From Geoglobus sp. (GTDB taxonomy: Archaea; Halobacteriota; Archaeoglobi; Archaeoglobales; Archaeoglobaceae), in NCBI GenBank assembly GCA_027019885.1, contig JALUWC010000135.1, positions 1 through 14,222 of the forward strand: a stretch of 14,222 nucleotides of DNA, in the 5' to 3' direction. Within the stretch, counting starts at the first letter, position 1; every line of letters begins with the position of its first letter. The position numbers were made by a program, and so were the translations under genes. Of this stretch, positions 6,938-13,166 are shown piece by piece. The notes under the pieces were generated by a model that was not told where the DNA came from, did no database searches, and saw only the letters and a list, made by a program, of their open reading frames with translations.

Positions 6938-8098
6938 CTATCTGATTACATCTCCACCTCTCGGCTGATACACACAGTTTGGTTCAGCTGCAAGATAATC
7001 TCCACTCATCGCATAAGCCCTTGCCCTGCTCCCACCACATATGTATCTGTACTCACATCTGCCACATTTTCCCTTCAGATTGGCTGGATGTTTCAGCTCC
7101 ACAAACAACTTGCTCCCCATGTATATATCTCTGAGAGCTGTCTCCCTCACATTTCCCGCAACAAGGGGCAGAAATCCACTTGGATAAACCTCACCGATAT
7201 GGCTAATGAAAAACATTCCCCTGCCATCTGTTATGCCCATCATTCTCTGTATCCCATCTCTCGCCATACTTCTTCCATGGACTCCAGCAACAATATCCTT
7301 TCCTTCTCCTGACGGGAAGTCCTTCACTGCATCAAGAAGTTTGAAGTAAAGTTCTCCATGCTTCATGTCATAAATGCCATTATCTCTCATGTGCTCTATT
7401 CTCCTTAGATGCGTTGCTGCAGAGCTCTTCACATTGAGAGGGGTTCTTCTTGAGAGATCGTAAAGCCAGTTGAGTATATCCTCAAATTCCCCTGCATCTG
7501 GCATGTACTCTTTCCTTGCCCTTCCTGTTGGCACAACAAAGAACACGTCCCATAAAGCTATTTCATTTTCAATTCCGATTTTAGCTATGTTCGGCAGGTC
7601 ATCGATATTGAATTTAGTAACGGTAGTGTTTATCTGTCTTGAGATACCCATTTCCCTTGCCATCTCAAGAATTTCAAGGCTTGTTCTGAAAGTCCCGGTT
7701 ATACCCCTAAAGTAATCGTGAATTTCAGAATTGCTGCCGTCAAGGCTTATCGCAATTCTTGAAATCCCTGCATCCATGAGTCTTTTCAGTCTCTCTTTCG
7801 TTGCAAGCTTCGTGCCAGAGAAAGCAATGGCAGTTCTCATTCCCCTTGATGTTGCATACTCAACAATGTCAAAGATGTCATCTCTCATCAGCGGGTCTCC
7901 GCCTGTGAAAACAACGAGGGGGTATGGCCTTCCAAATTCAGCAATCTGATCAACAACACCAAATGCTTCATCTGTTGTGAGCTCATCCGGATGTCTTTTT
8001 CTCATTGCCTTTGCTCTGCAGTGCTTGCATGCAAGCATACACGCCCTTGTAACCTCCCAGAAAATTATGAAGGGCTTTTTTGTTATGTCAAAAAACAA
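6938..8098 (-). CDS. Radical SAM/SPASM domain protein (resembles the TIGR04053 family)
   Basis: This 386-residue protein begins with a radical SAM core. The CxxxCxxC motif is CMLACKHC (C20, C24, C27) within EVTRACMLACKHCRAKA, and the GGDP motif for SAM binding is in VVFTGGDPLMRDD. The C-terminal SPASM-type cluster region has C345, C348, C354 and C375 in CGRCEYRYICGGSRARAYA and EPNC. This pattern resembles TIGR04053, a family near the heme enzymes NirJ and AhbD; the substrate is unknown and no heme gene is adjacent. The start is a TTG at 8098, supported by AGGAGGTGATC directly upstream, a long match to the 3' end of 16S rRNA. It lies 11 bp after the M20 peptidase gene and is the last gene of a three-gene operon. 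A peptide-modifying role is an alternative that the SPASM domain allows but does not prove. Confidence 0.85.
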   Translation of the reverse strand: MFFDITKKPFIIFWEVTRACMLACKHCRAKAMRKRHPDELTTDEAFGVVDQIAEFGRPYPLVVFTGGDPLMRDDIFDIVEYATSRGMRTAIAFSGTKLATKERLKRLMDAGISRIAISLDGSNSEIHDYFRGITGTFRTSLEILEMAREMGISRQINTTVTKFNIDDLPNIAKIGIENEIALWDVFFVVPTGRARKEYMPDAGEFEDILNWLYDLSRRTPLNVKSSAATHLRRIEHMRDNGIYDMKHGELYFKLLDAVKDFPSGEGKDIVAGVHGRSMARDGIQRMMGITDGRGMFFISHIGEVYPSGFLPLVAGNVRETALRDIYMGSKLFVELKHPANLKGKCGRCEYRYICGGSRARAYAMSGDYLAAEPNCVYQPRGGDVIR

Positions 8099-8100
8099 AG

Positions 8101-8111
8101 GATCACCTCCT
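8101..8111 (-). promoter_or_regulatory. Extended Shine-Dalgarno sequence deciding a TTG start
   Basis: The minus strand reads AGGAGGTGATC at 8111-8101, complementary over its length to the conserved GATCACCTCCT at the 3' end of 16S rRNA. It ends 2 nt before the TTG at 8098, and its GGAGG core is 7 nt away. It overlaps the TAG stop of the M20 peptidase gene (8112-8110). Confidence 0.8.
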
Positions 8112-9315
8112 ATGGATTTAAAGCGAGCAATGCAAAAACCTTCGCATCCTCAACTATATTGCTCAGTTTTGCATACTCATTTGGCTCATGAGCCTTTCCA
8201 TCGAGTGTGCTCCAGACTGCTGTCTGGTATCCAGCCTTTCTGAAGAATGATGCACATGTGTTTCCCCCAATTCCAATGGGCCTTGCTTCAATACCTCTGA
8301 GAGCTTTAAGGATTTTCTTAAGCCTTACTACAATCTCACTGTTTTCTGGAGTTGGAGGAGAACTTACATTCTGAACAACATCCATTCTGGATTCAAATCC
8401 ATCTTCCTTTTGCTTCTCATCAAGGAACTTTCTGACAAATTCAATAACCTCATCATTTGAGTAGGATGGCAAAACCCTGCAGTCGAAATAGCTCACATCC
8501 AAGCCCGGAATTGTGTTTGGATTGTCAACATTCTTCTCTCTCTTTGTTGGCTCAAAAGTTGAGTAGGGTGGTTCAAAAAGATTGTTTCTTGCGTTAAATT
8601 TTTTGTGAAGTATTTCGTCAAGCTCGAGAATAATTTTCATCGCCCTTCTGTTTGCGTTGTAGAACATATCCGGCCTTGAGGCATGCCCCTGCTTCCCGAA
8701 TATCTGGATTTTCAGCCAAAGAATATTTTTCTCAGCAATTTCGATTAAACTTCCATCAGGACTGCCTGTGTCCGGAACCAAGAAAAGGTCATCCTTGCTG
8801 AACTTTTTTTCTTTCAGCAGATGCTGAATTCCGTATCTGCTTCCCGTTTCCTCATCCGAAGCAAAAATCACCCCGAAACTCAACCCGGGCTTTTGTTCTG
8901 AAAGAAATTTTCCTGCAAGAATTGCTGAAACTATTGCCTGCCCGTTATCCTCGGCTCCCCTCCCATAAACTCTGTCATCAGCAACTCTCGCCCTGAATGG
9001 ATCGCTCTCCCATAGCTTTAGATCTCCCTCAGGCACAACATCCATGTGACATACAATCCAGAGGGTTCTCCGCCTTTTGCCTTTAATCCTCGCCACGATG
9101 TTTGGCCGTATTCCCTTCTTTACTCTCCCGTCTTCGGCATCAAATCTCTCGATTTCATCCGCAAAATCGAGAAGCCCAAGAATGTACTCAGCCTTATCAA
9201 TCTCCCCATCTCCACCATTGTCAGGAGAAAGTGCTTTTATTTCTATGAGATTGCTCAGAATTTCAAGAGCAAACTCTTTGTCATCTTCTATCGAATTCAC
9301 TCCAAATTCATCCAT
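8110..9315 (-). CDS. M20 family metallopeptidase (ArgE/DapE/carboxypeptidase-like)
   Basis: This 401-residue two-zinc amidohydrolase keeps all M20 landmarks. They are H90 and D92 in CHMDVVPEG, bridging D123 in YGRGAEDNGQ, catalytic E155 and metal ligand E156 in SDEETGS, D182 in VPDTG, the lid-domain H211 in GKQGHASRP and H376 near the end (KAHEPNEY). Family members remove acyl groups or cleave dipeptides, for example acetylornithine, N-succinyl-diaminopimelate or Xaa-His. The substrate cannot be read from sequence, and no arginine or lysine biosynthesis genes adjoin. I chose the ATG at 9315, with GAGGAG seven nt upstream, over a TTG at 9330 that overlaps that site. It overlaps the regulator gene by 8 bp and is followed by the radical SAM gene. 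Confidence 0.9.
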   Translation of the reverse strand: MDEFGVNSIEDDKEFALEILSNLIEIKALSPDNGGDGEIDKAEYILGLLDFADEIERFDAEDGRVKKGIRPNIVARIKGKRRRTLWIVCHMDVVPEGDLKLWESDPFRARVADDRVYGRGAEDNGQAIVSAILAGKFLSEQKPGLSFGVIFASDEETGSRYGIQHLLKEKKFSKDDLFLVPDTGSPDGSLIEIAEKNILWLKIQIFGKQGHASRPDMFYNANRRAMKIILELDEILHKKFNARNNLFEPPYSTFEPTKREKNVDNPNTIPGLDVSYFDCRVLPSYSNDEVIEFVRKFLDEKQKEDGFESRMDVVQNVSSPPTPENSEIVVRLKKILKALRGIEARPIGIGGNTCASFFRKAGYQTAVWSTLDGKAHEPNEYAKLSNIVEDAKVFALLALNP

Positions 9316-9775
9316 CAACAATCTCCTCAATTTCCTTCTTCAGCTCCTGTGCTTTTTCCAAAACCTCCTCATCCTCTGTTTCAAGTCTTTCAAGCTCTGC
9401 TTTAACGGGAAGGATGATTTTCAGTGCTGAATCGCTCTTGTCTCCATTAACACCCTCAACAATACTTTCCAAGATCTTTATTTTCTTCCTTGCAACAAAA
9501 TCTCTTCTCAAAACCTTTCTAAGCTCAATGAGGAGTTCGGCTACCTTTCTGCCATCATCTGTGAGCCTGACCTTTCTTATCCTTCCCTCAAACTCACTCT
9601 CGATCAGTGCGTTTTCCTCAAATATTCCGAGCACCTTTGAAATGTAGCTGTATGGTGATCCAACTTCTTTCGAAATGCTGAGAGGGTATGCATTCTCTCC
9701 ATTCTCCTCCGCCCGATATATATTTACAATTATATCAACAGCCTTCTCATGAAGAAACAGCTTTTCCATGCTCAT
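9308..9775 (-). CDS. Winged-helix transcriptional regulator with C-terminal coiled coil
   Basis: This 155-residue protein has an N-terminal winged helix. A helix-turn-helix spans about 30-58 (PLSISKEVGSPYSYISKVLG), followed by a wing with EGRIRKVRLTDDGRK (63-77), which is typical of MarR/PadR-like and other archaeal wHTH proteins. The C-terminal part (about 125-153) is rich in Glu, Lys and Leu and likely forms a dimerising coiled coil. It is the first gene of the operon with the M20 peptidase and radical SAM genes. The ATG at 9775 has AGGGGG five nt upstream, and a second Met lies at codon 3. A TATA box and an imperfect palindrome just upstream suggest autoregulation. Its effector is unknown. 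Confidence 0.85.
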   Translation of the reverse strand: MSMEKLFLHEKAVDIIVNIYRAEENGENAYPLSISKEVGSPYSYISKVLGIFEENALIESEFEGRIRKVRLTDDGRKVAELLIELRKVLRRDFVARKKIKILESIVEGVNGDKSDSALKIILPVKAELERLETEDEEVLEKAQELKKEIEEIVDG

Positions 9776-9788
9776 TCTTACCCCCTAC

Positions 9789-9810
9789 AATTCTCATGAC
9801 AACATGAATT
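9789..9810. promoter_or_regulatory. Candidate operator palindrome of the wHTH operon
   Basis: The stretch reads AATTCTCATG, ACAA, CATGAATT: an imperfect inverted repeat whose left arm carries two extra bases. It lies between the TATA box (9811-9820) and the regulator start and covers the predicted transcription start, where a bound repressor would block initiation. This is inferred from position and symmetry only. Confidence 0.35.
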
Positions 9811-9820
9811 TATAATTTAT
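9809..9820 (-). promoter_or_regulatory. TATA box of the wHTH-M20-radical SAM operon
   Basis: The minus strand reads ATAAATTATAAA (9820-9809), centred about 40 nt before the ATG at 9775. Transcription should start near 9789, leaving a short leader that contains the AGGGGG ribosome binding site (9786-9781). Confidence 0.5.
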
Positions 9821-9871
9821 GGAGAGAAATATCCGTTTGTTTCTGAAAGTATGAACATGAAATGTGACCTC

Positions 9872-10024
9872 TCAGAAAGACAGGAAAATATAAACAAACA
9901 GGAGCAGAGAAACCATAATAGATAATATGAACATTATGTCAAACTCGTCGATTTGCGAAACTCCCGTATCCTCGATGTCGCCAAGATCGAAATCAAGTTC
10001 CACGTTTATAATTTCTGTTAGCAT
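9872..10024 (-). CDS. Small single-helix membrane protein, hypothetical (50 aa)
   Basis: An ORF of 50 codons runs from ATG at 10024 to TGA at 9874-9872. The N-terminal half is acidic (residues 9-29 hold eight Asp/Glu and no Lys or Arg). Residues 30-50 are almost entirely hydrophobic (IMFILSIMVSLLLFVYIF) and would form one membrane helix reaching the C-terminus. The split into an acidic segment and a clean helix in one frame argues for a real gene. There is no Shine-Dalgarno sequence. A TATA-like TTTATTATA (10036-10028) lies too close to the ATG but would suit a leaderless start near the GTG at 10003 (43 aa). It is not recognised as a known family. It lies head-to-head with a polytopic membrane protein gene and upstream of the wHTH operon in the same direction. 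Confidence 0.5.
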   Translation of the reverse strand: MLTEIINVELDFDLGDIEDTGVSQIDEFDIMFILSIMVSLLLFVYIFLSF

Positions 10025-10041
10025 GGTATAATAAATTTTCC

Positions 10042-10091
10042 AAAACCGAAATCTGAACGTGATGGGGTTTTAAAAACCGAAAAAATTATAT
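10042..10091 (+). promoter_or_regulatory. Promoter of the polytopic membrane protein gene with duplicated AAAACCGAAA
   Basis: On the plus strand CCGAAAAAATTATAT gives a BRE-like A-tract and TATA box (TTATAT at 10086-10091), centred about 26 nt before the ATG at 10114, which predicts a leaderless mRNA. AAAACCGAAA occurs twice (10042-10051 and 10073-10082), 31 bp apart, the second copy forming the BRE. A near-palindrome GGTTTTAAAAACC lies at 10066-10078. The repeats may be chance in AT-rich DNA or a regulator site. Confidence 0.5.
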
Positions 10092-10113
10092 CTATGCCAT
10101 AAAACATTCTCTG

Positions 10114-10851
10114 ATGGTACTTGAACCGGTTTCACTGCTTCTCGCTCTGATAACGCTTTACAATGTCACTGTCCTCAGCTCATCCGATAGGAGAAGGCAT
10201 AAAATATCCCAAGAACTCTCAAGAAGGGCTATTTCTGTTTTGAATATATTTCTACTTGTATCTGTTGTGTTCTTGATTCTGTCAATAATGCAGTCCTACA
10301 GCCTTTTCATGTACCTCACGACAGGAGGGTTGGTGATAACATACGCCAATGAGGTTATCATGGTACTTTTCCTGATTCCCGCTGCATACAGCACATTTGT
10401 GATAATTTCCGGTTCGGATCATGGGAATGTGAAAAACCTAATTCCCCAGATAAACCTGAAAAATCTCCTCATAGTTCAGGGTTTTGCTGTTCTCTGGCTC
10501 TATCTGAACATCTTAAACGATAAGTTTCACCAGATTGCAAGTATGATTGCTATCAGCCTTAATGGGATATTCATAATATCAATTTTTCTGGCAATGTATG
10601 TCATATGGCTTATACTGAAATATCAGGGAATGGCGAGAAAAGGTATGATTGTTGAGCATCTTGATTTTTATCCAATGCTCATAAACGCCAATCTCGCCAT
10701 CTCCCTTTTTGGATTTGCGATTCTGTCAAAAGCAAGTCAGGAGTGTATAATAGTGATATGCTACACCCTTCTTGCGGGACATGCGATTGTGATGAACCAC
10801 ACACTTTCAGAGCTTGGGAGGGGGATCAAGAATCTCATAGGAATGGGCTGA
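10114..10851 (+). CDS. Polytopic membrane protein of unknown function (6-7 helices)
   Basis: I do not recognise this 245-residue protein. It has hydrophobic stretches at about 3-22, 40-59, 68-98, 116-134, 141-169, 187-205 and 208-227, suggesting six or seven membrane helices with short loops. A basic segment (SSDRRRHKISQELSRR, 23-38) after the first helix would face the cytoplasm. No catalytic or cofactor motif is visible and no soluble domain is attached. The ATG at 10114 is supported by a TATA box 26 nt upstream and appears leaderless. The gene meets the geranylgeranyl-reductase-like gene tail-to-tail with no intergenic base. Stand-alone membrane domains like this can be sensors or channel-like, but nothing here decides it. 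Confidence 0.75.
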   Translation: MVLEPVSLLLALITLYNVTVLSSSDRRRHKISQELSRRAISVLNIFLLVSVVFLILSIMQSYSLFMYLTTGGLVITYANEVIMVLFLIPAAYSTFVIISGSDHGNVKNLIPQINLKNLLIVQGFAVLWLYLNILNDKFHQIASMIAISLNGIFIISIFLAMYVIWLILKYQGMARKGMIVEHLDFYPMLINANLAISLFGFAILSKASQECIIVICYTLLAGHAIVMNHTLSELGRGIKNLIGMG

Positions 10852-11991
10852 TCAGAAGATCAGATTCAGGAATGGCATTAAAAATCTGGCAATTTTAACT
10901 TTCATGGGGAGTTTTGATCTGAGAATTGCCGACATGTCCTTTTTTGATACGAGTCTGAAATATCTCACCACCCGCTCATCCCTGACTGCCATTTCATCCC
11001 ACATCCTCTTTATGAAGTAACCGTTCTCCATTGGCTTCAGCATCGCTTTTCTCCACAGAGTCTCATAAAGATCGAGACTGCACTCTCCATCGAGATATTC
11101 AGAAATGACCTCTCCAGCAATCCTGCCAGCGACCATTGATGTCGGTATTCCTGCCCCAACATGGCTTATCACCATCGAGGCCGAATCGCCAGTAAATATG
11201 ACTTTACCAAAAACTGTTTTTCTGATTGGTCTGTCAACAGGCACCACCGCTCCAATTTTTGATTTTACTGTTGCATTTTTCAGCATCTCACTGCTGTGGA
11301 CCCATTTTCTGACAAATCTATCTAACGCGATGTGAATGTTATCCCCTTTTTCAGCATACTCCTGCCTGAACCCAACACCAACGTTTGCGATTCCATTTCC
11401 CTTTGGGATTATCCAGGCATAACCTCCAGCCGATATTTTCCTGCCAACGTACATGTATATTGCCTTTTCATCTCCCTCGAATCCCTCCATCACATACTGC
11501 TTTGCTGGAGAGATTTCAAAACTGCCAGCATTCATCCTTCTCCTTATGACCGAGTTTGCTCCATCGCTTGCCACGATCACCTCAGAACTTATCCTTTCAC
11601 CATCAACAACAATCCCATCACTGTAATCGAACCTCTTTCCAAGTATAAGCTCATGCCCCGAATTCTCCGCCACAGACTGTATCATTTCATCCCTGTTCAG
11701 AACAAGCATGTCAAAATCAACCTCAATTTCCCTTCCATCCGGCAGAACAAAAACAAATCTTTCTGTTTTATTTACAGCAAATTTTTCAGGAATTTCAAAT
11801 ATCGAGTGATCATCAAGATCGGGGAGAAGGATTTCCATTTCTTTTTTTGAGGGTATTATCTCTCCACACTCCACAGGATACCCGAGTTTTTCTCTCCTGT
11901 CTATCCCAACAGCATTGACATTTTTTGACAGATGCATTAGCGTGAATGCTCCTGCAACACCAACTCCAGCAACCACAACATCGTAATCCAT
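10852..11991 (-). CDS. Geranylgeranyl reductase family FAD-dependent oxidoreductase
   Basis: This 379-residue flavoprotein has an N-terminal Rossmann dinucleotide fold (AGVGVAG, 8-14), an acidic residue after the second strand (D31), and PVECGE (39-44, C42), the cysteine region typical of this family. GGYAWIIPKG (189-198) is a strong family signature, and GDSAS (268-272) is the second FAD-binding motif. Archaeal members reduce the double bonds of geranylgeranyl chains in ether lipid precursors, acting at the membrane face. Archaeoglobales carry several paralogues, so the exact substrate (digeranylgeranyl-glycerophospholipid, quinone side chain or other) is open. A quinone side-chain role would suit an organism with Fqo, but this is speculation. 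The ATG at 11991 lies about 25 nt from a TATA box shared with the divergent gene and looks leaderless. Confidence 0.85.
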   Translation of the reverse strand: MDYDVVVAGVGVAGAFTLMHLSKNVNAVGIDRREKLGYPVECGEIIPSKKEMEILLPDLDDHSIFEIPEKFAVNKTERFVFVLPDGREIEVDFDMLVLNRDEMIQSVAENSGHELILGKRFDYSDGIVVDGERISSEVIVASDGANSVIRRRMNAGSFEISPAKQYVMEGFEGDEKAIYMYVGRKISAGGYAWIIPKGNGIANVGVGFRQEYAEKGDNIHIALDRFVRKWVHSSEMLKNATVKSKIGAVVPVDRPIRKTVFGKVIFTGDSASMVISHVGAGIPTSMVAGRIAGEVISEYLDGECSLDLYETLWRKAMLKPMENGYFIKRMWDEMAVRDERVVRYFRLVSKKDMSAILRSKLPMKVKIARFLMPFLNLIF

Positions 11992-12000
11992 GCATGCAGC

Positions 12001-12032
12001 AAAGAGAAATGTTATTAATACTTTTATCCGAT
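12001..12032. promoter_or_regulatory. Bidirectional promoter with one palindromic TATA box
   Basis: TATTAATA at 12013-12020 is a perfect palindrome. Its centre (12016.5) is 23.5 nt from the GTG at 12040 on the plus strand and 25.5 nt from the ATG at 11991 on the minus strand. A-rich, BRE-like flanks lie on both sides (GAGAAATGT on plus, GGATAAAAG on minus). One TBP site could therefore serve both leaderless genes. No other TATA-like element lies in the 48-bp gap. Confidence 0.6.
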
Positions 12033-12039
12033 CTCACCT

Positions 12040-12330
12040 GTGGACTGGAAAGAGACTCTCGAAATAATTCTCGAAAAAAAACACGCTATCAGGCACATTC
12101 TGAAAGATGTGTGCCATGAAGTGGATGGATGCGTTGTAATCCATGACAGCCCGATGAAGATAGAGATTCATGAGAGGGAGATCATTTTCCTTGTTGATGA
12201 TGAAATTGCGGGAATACTGAGCCATGATGGAATCAAAATTCTGAATGCCAAAGCAGAAAAGGAAATTGAATACTGGTGCACTGCTCTTTCTTCCCTGGGA
12301 TTCAAGAGGTACTCGATAAAGAGAAGGTAA
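12040..12330 (+). CDS. Conserved-looking hypothetical protein (96 aa)
   Basis: I do not recognise this protein. It starts with GTG at 12040, supported by a TATA box centred 23.5 nt upstream and the absence of a Shine-Dalgarno sequence (leaderless). It is soluble, with an N-terminal amphipathic helix (WKETLEIILEKKHAIRHILKDV), then alternating short strands (CVVIHDSPMKIEIHEREIIFLVDDEIAGIL), then a helix (AKAEKEIEYWCTALSSLGF) and a basic tail (RYSIKRR), suggesting a small alpha/beta fold. Cysteines are at 25, 31 and 80, with no clear metal motif. It faces the KaiC-like gene tail-to-tail with 1 bp between the stops and is divergent from the geranylgeranyl-reductase-like gene. The opposite strand is also open here, but its composition is poor and it has no promoter. 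Confidence 0.65.
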   Translation: MDWKETLEIILEKKHAIRHILKDVCHEVDGCVVIHDSPMKIEIHEREIIFLVDDEIAGILSHDGIKILNAKAEKEIEYWCTALSSLGFKRYSIKRR

Positions 12331-12331
12331 C

Positions 12332-13060
12332 TCAGAACATCTCCTCTCTCGAATGTACAACAATTCCCTCAGATGTTATGTCGTAGGGATGAATCTTCTT
12401 GCTGTGGTTTGTGCCCCTCATCTTGTAAATTTCAAGGCTTCTGATTCTAACATTCTCGCTTCTGGTGTAGTAAAGAACTATTGACCCCTCTGTAACAAAA
12501 TTCTCAACACCAAACCTCGATATCATCCCACTCTCTATAACCTCAGCAGTCATTATGCTTGTCAGACCGAGAATTTCAAGCGTGGTGGATATTTTGAGCA
12601 GTTCAACTCTGAATTTTGCAGGATCCTGAATCGCAAATCCCAAAGCTGTTGTGGAGTCGAGAGATGCTCTCAGAGCTCCAATTTCATCCTGAATCGTTAT
12701 TATGTGATCTATCAGGCTTCTGGTATCGAAGGGTCTTACGTCGACAAACCTCTCATCTGTGGGCAAACCGACCTTTGCTGATGTGGCATCGATGATTGCA
12801 AGCATGTTCTCGTCCTCGAGCTTCTCCAGATCCCAGCCAAATACGGAAAAGTTCTCCCTCAGATTCTGGGGTCTCTCTTCAGTTGCGATGAATATTCCGG
12901 GCTCTTTGTACTGCTCTGCACCATCAACAAGGAACTGCATTGCAAATATTGTTTTACCGCTTCCTGAGGGGCCTGCAACAAGATAGCTTCTGTCCCTTAT
13001 CAGCCCCCCCTCACATAGCTCATCAAATCCAGGAATTCCTGTAGGGCACTTCTCCAGCAT
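12332..13060 (-). CDS. KaiC-like RecA-superfamily ATPase (single domain)
   Basis: This 242-residue ATPase has the KaiC/RadA layout. CPTGIPGFDELCEGGL opens the domain, Walker A is GPSGSGKT (30-37), and the catalytic double acidic pair is in FIATEERPQN (E61, E62). A Walker B-like strand ends at D135 (ASLDSTTALG), and EIYKMRGTNHSK (about 210-221) is the family's C-terminal signature. The strand before the Walker B Asp (GALRAS) is less hydrophobic than usual. Many archaeal single-domain KaiC homologues exist, with signalling roles that are mostly undefined. I chose the ATG at 13060, because GAGGGG lies 6 nt upstream; ATG at 13066 is possible, and a TTG at 13114 is excluded because it lies at the promoter. 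It is divergent from the FBP aldolase/phosphatase gene. Confidence 0.85.
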   Translation of the reverse strand: MLEKCPTGIPGFDELCEGGLIRDRSYLVAGPSGSGKTIFAMQFLVDGAEQYKEPGIFIATEERPQNLRENFSVFGWDLEKLEDENMLAIIDATSAKVGLPTDERFVDVRPFDTRSLIDHIITIQDEIGALRASLDSTTALGFAIQDPAKFRVELLKISTTLEILGLTSIMTAEVIESGMISRFGVENFVTEGSIVLYYTRSENVRIRSLEIYKMRGTNHSKKIHPYDITSEGIVVHSREEMF

Positions 13061-13115
13061 GACCATCCCCTCATCATGAAAGTAATGATAACCTCCCTTT
13101 AGTATGAGTATCAAC

Positions 13116-13123
13116 TATATAAA
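13116..13123 (-). promoter_or_regulatory. TATA box of the KaiC-like gene
   Basis: The minus strand reads TTTATATA at 13123-13116, a near-consensus archaeal TATA box. It predicts initiation near 13094 and a leader of about 34 nt that carries the GAGGGG ribosome binding site. Confidence 0.6.
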
Positions 13124-13130
13124 TTTAACC

Positions 13131-13147
13131 TAAAACCTTATAATTAA
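13131..13147 (+). promoter_or_regulatory. BRE/TATA promoter of the FBP aldolase/phosphatase gene
   Basis: TAAAACC (13131-13137) followed by TTATAATTAA (13138-13147) fits an archaeal BRE and TATA box. The box centre is about 25 nt before the ATG at 13167, which predicts a leaderless mRNA. It lies 23 bp from the oppositely oriented TATA box of the KaiC-like gene, so the two promoters may compete. Confidence 0.6.
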
Positions 13148-13166
13148 TCCATGCAGACAGAAGGTC

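Noticed and set aside
9776..10113. Search for tRNA, other structured RNA or mobile element remnants in the longest gene-poor stretch
   Set aside because: I found only promoters, short repeats and the 50-codon ORF; no cloverleaf, long inverted repeat or target duplication was visible.
11332..11850. 172-codon plus-strand open frame inside the reductase gene
   Set aside because: It is antisense to a gene with clear FAD and GGYAW motifs, and its translation has no domain character.
12034..12363. 109-codon open frame on the minus strand opposite the 96-residue gene
   Set aside because: It has unusual composition (rich in Phe, Ser and Tyr with no coherent fold pattern), no promoter of its own, and overlaps the end of the KaiC-like gene. 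The plus-strand frame has a TATA box at the right distance.
13061..13114. Longer KaiC-like protein starting at TTG 13114
   Set aside because: The TTG is directly next to the TATA box, upstream of the predicted transcription start, and the added residues do not resemble the family N-terminus.
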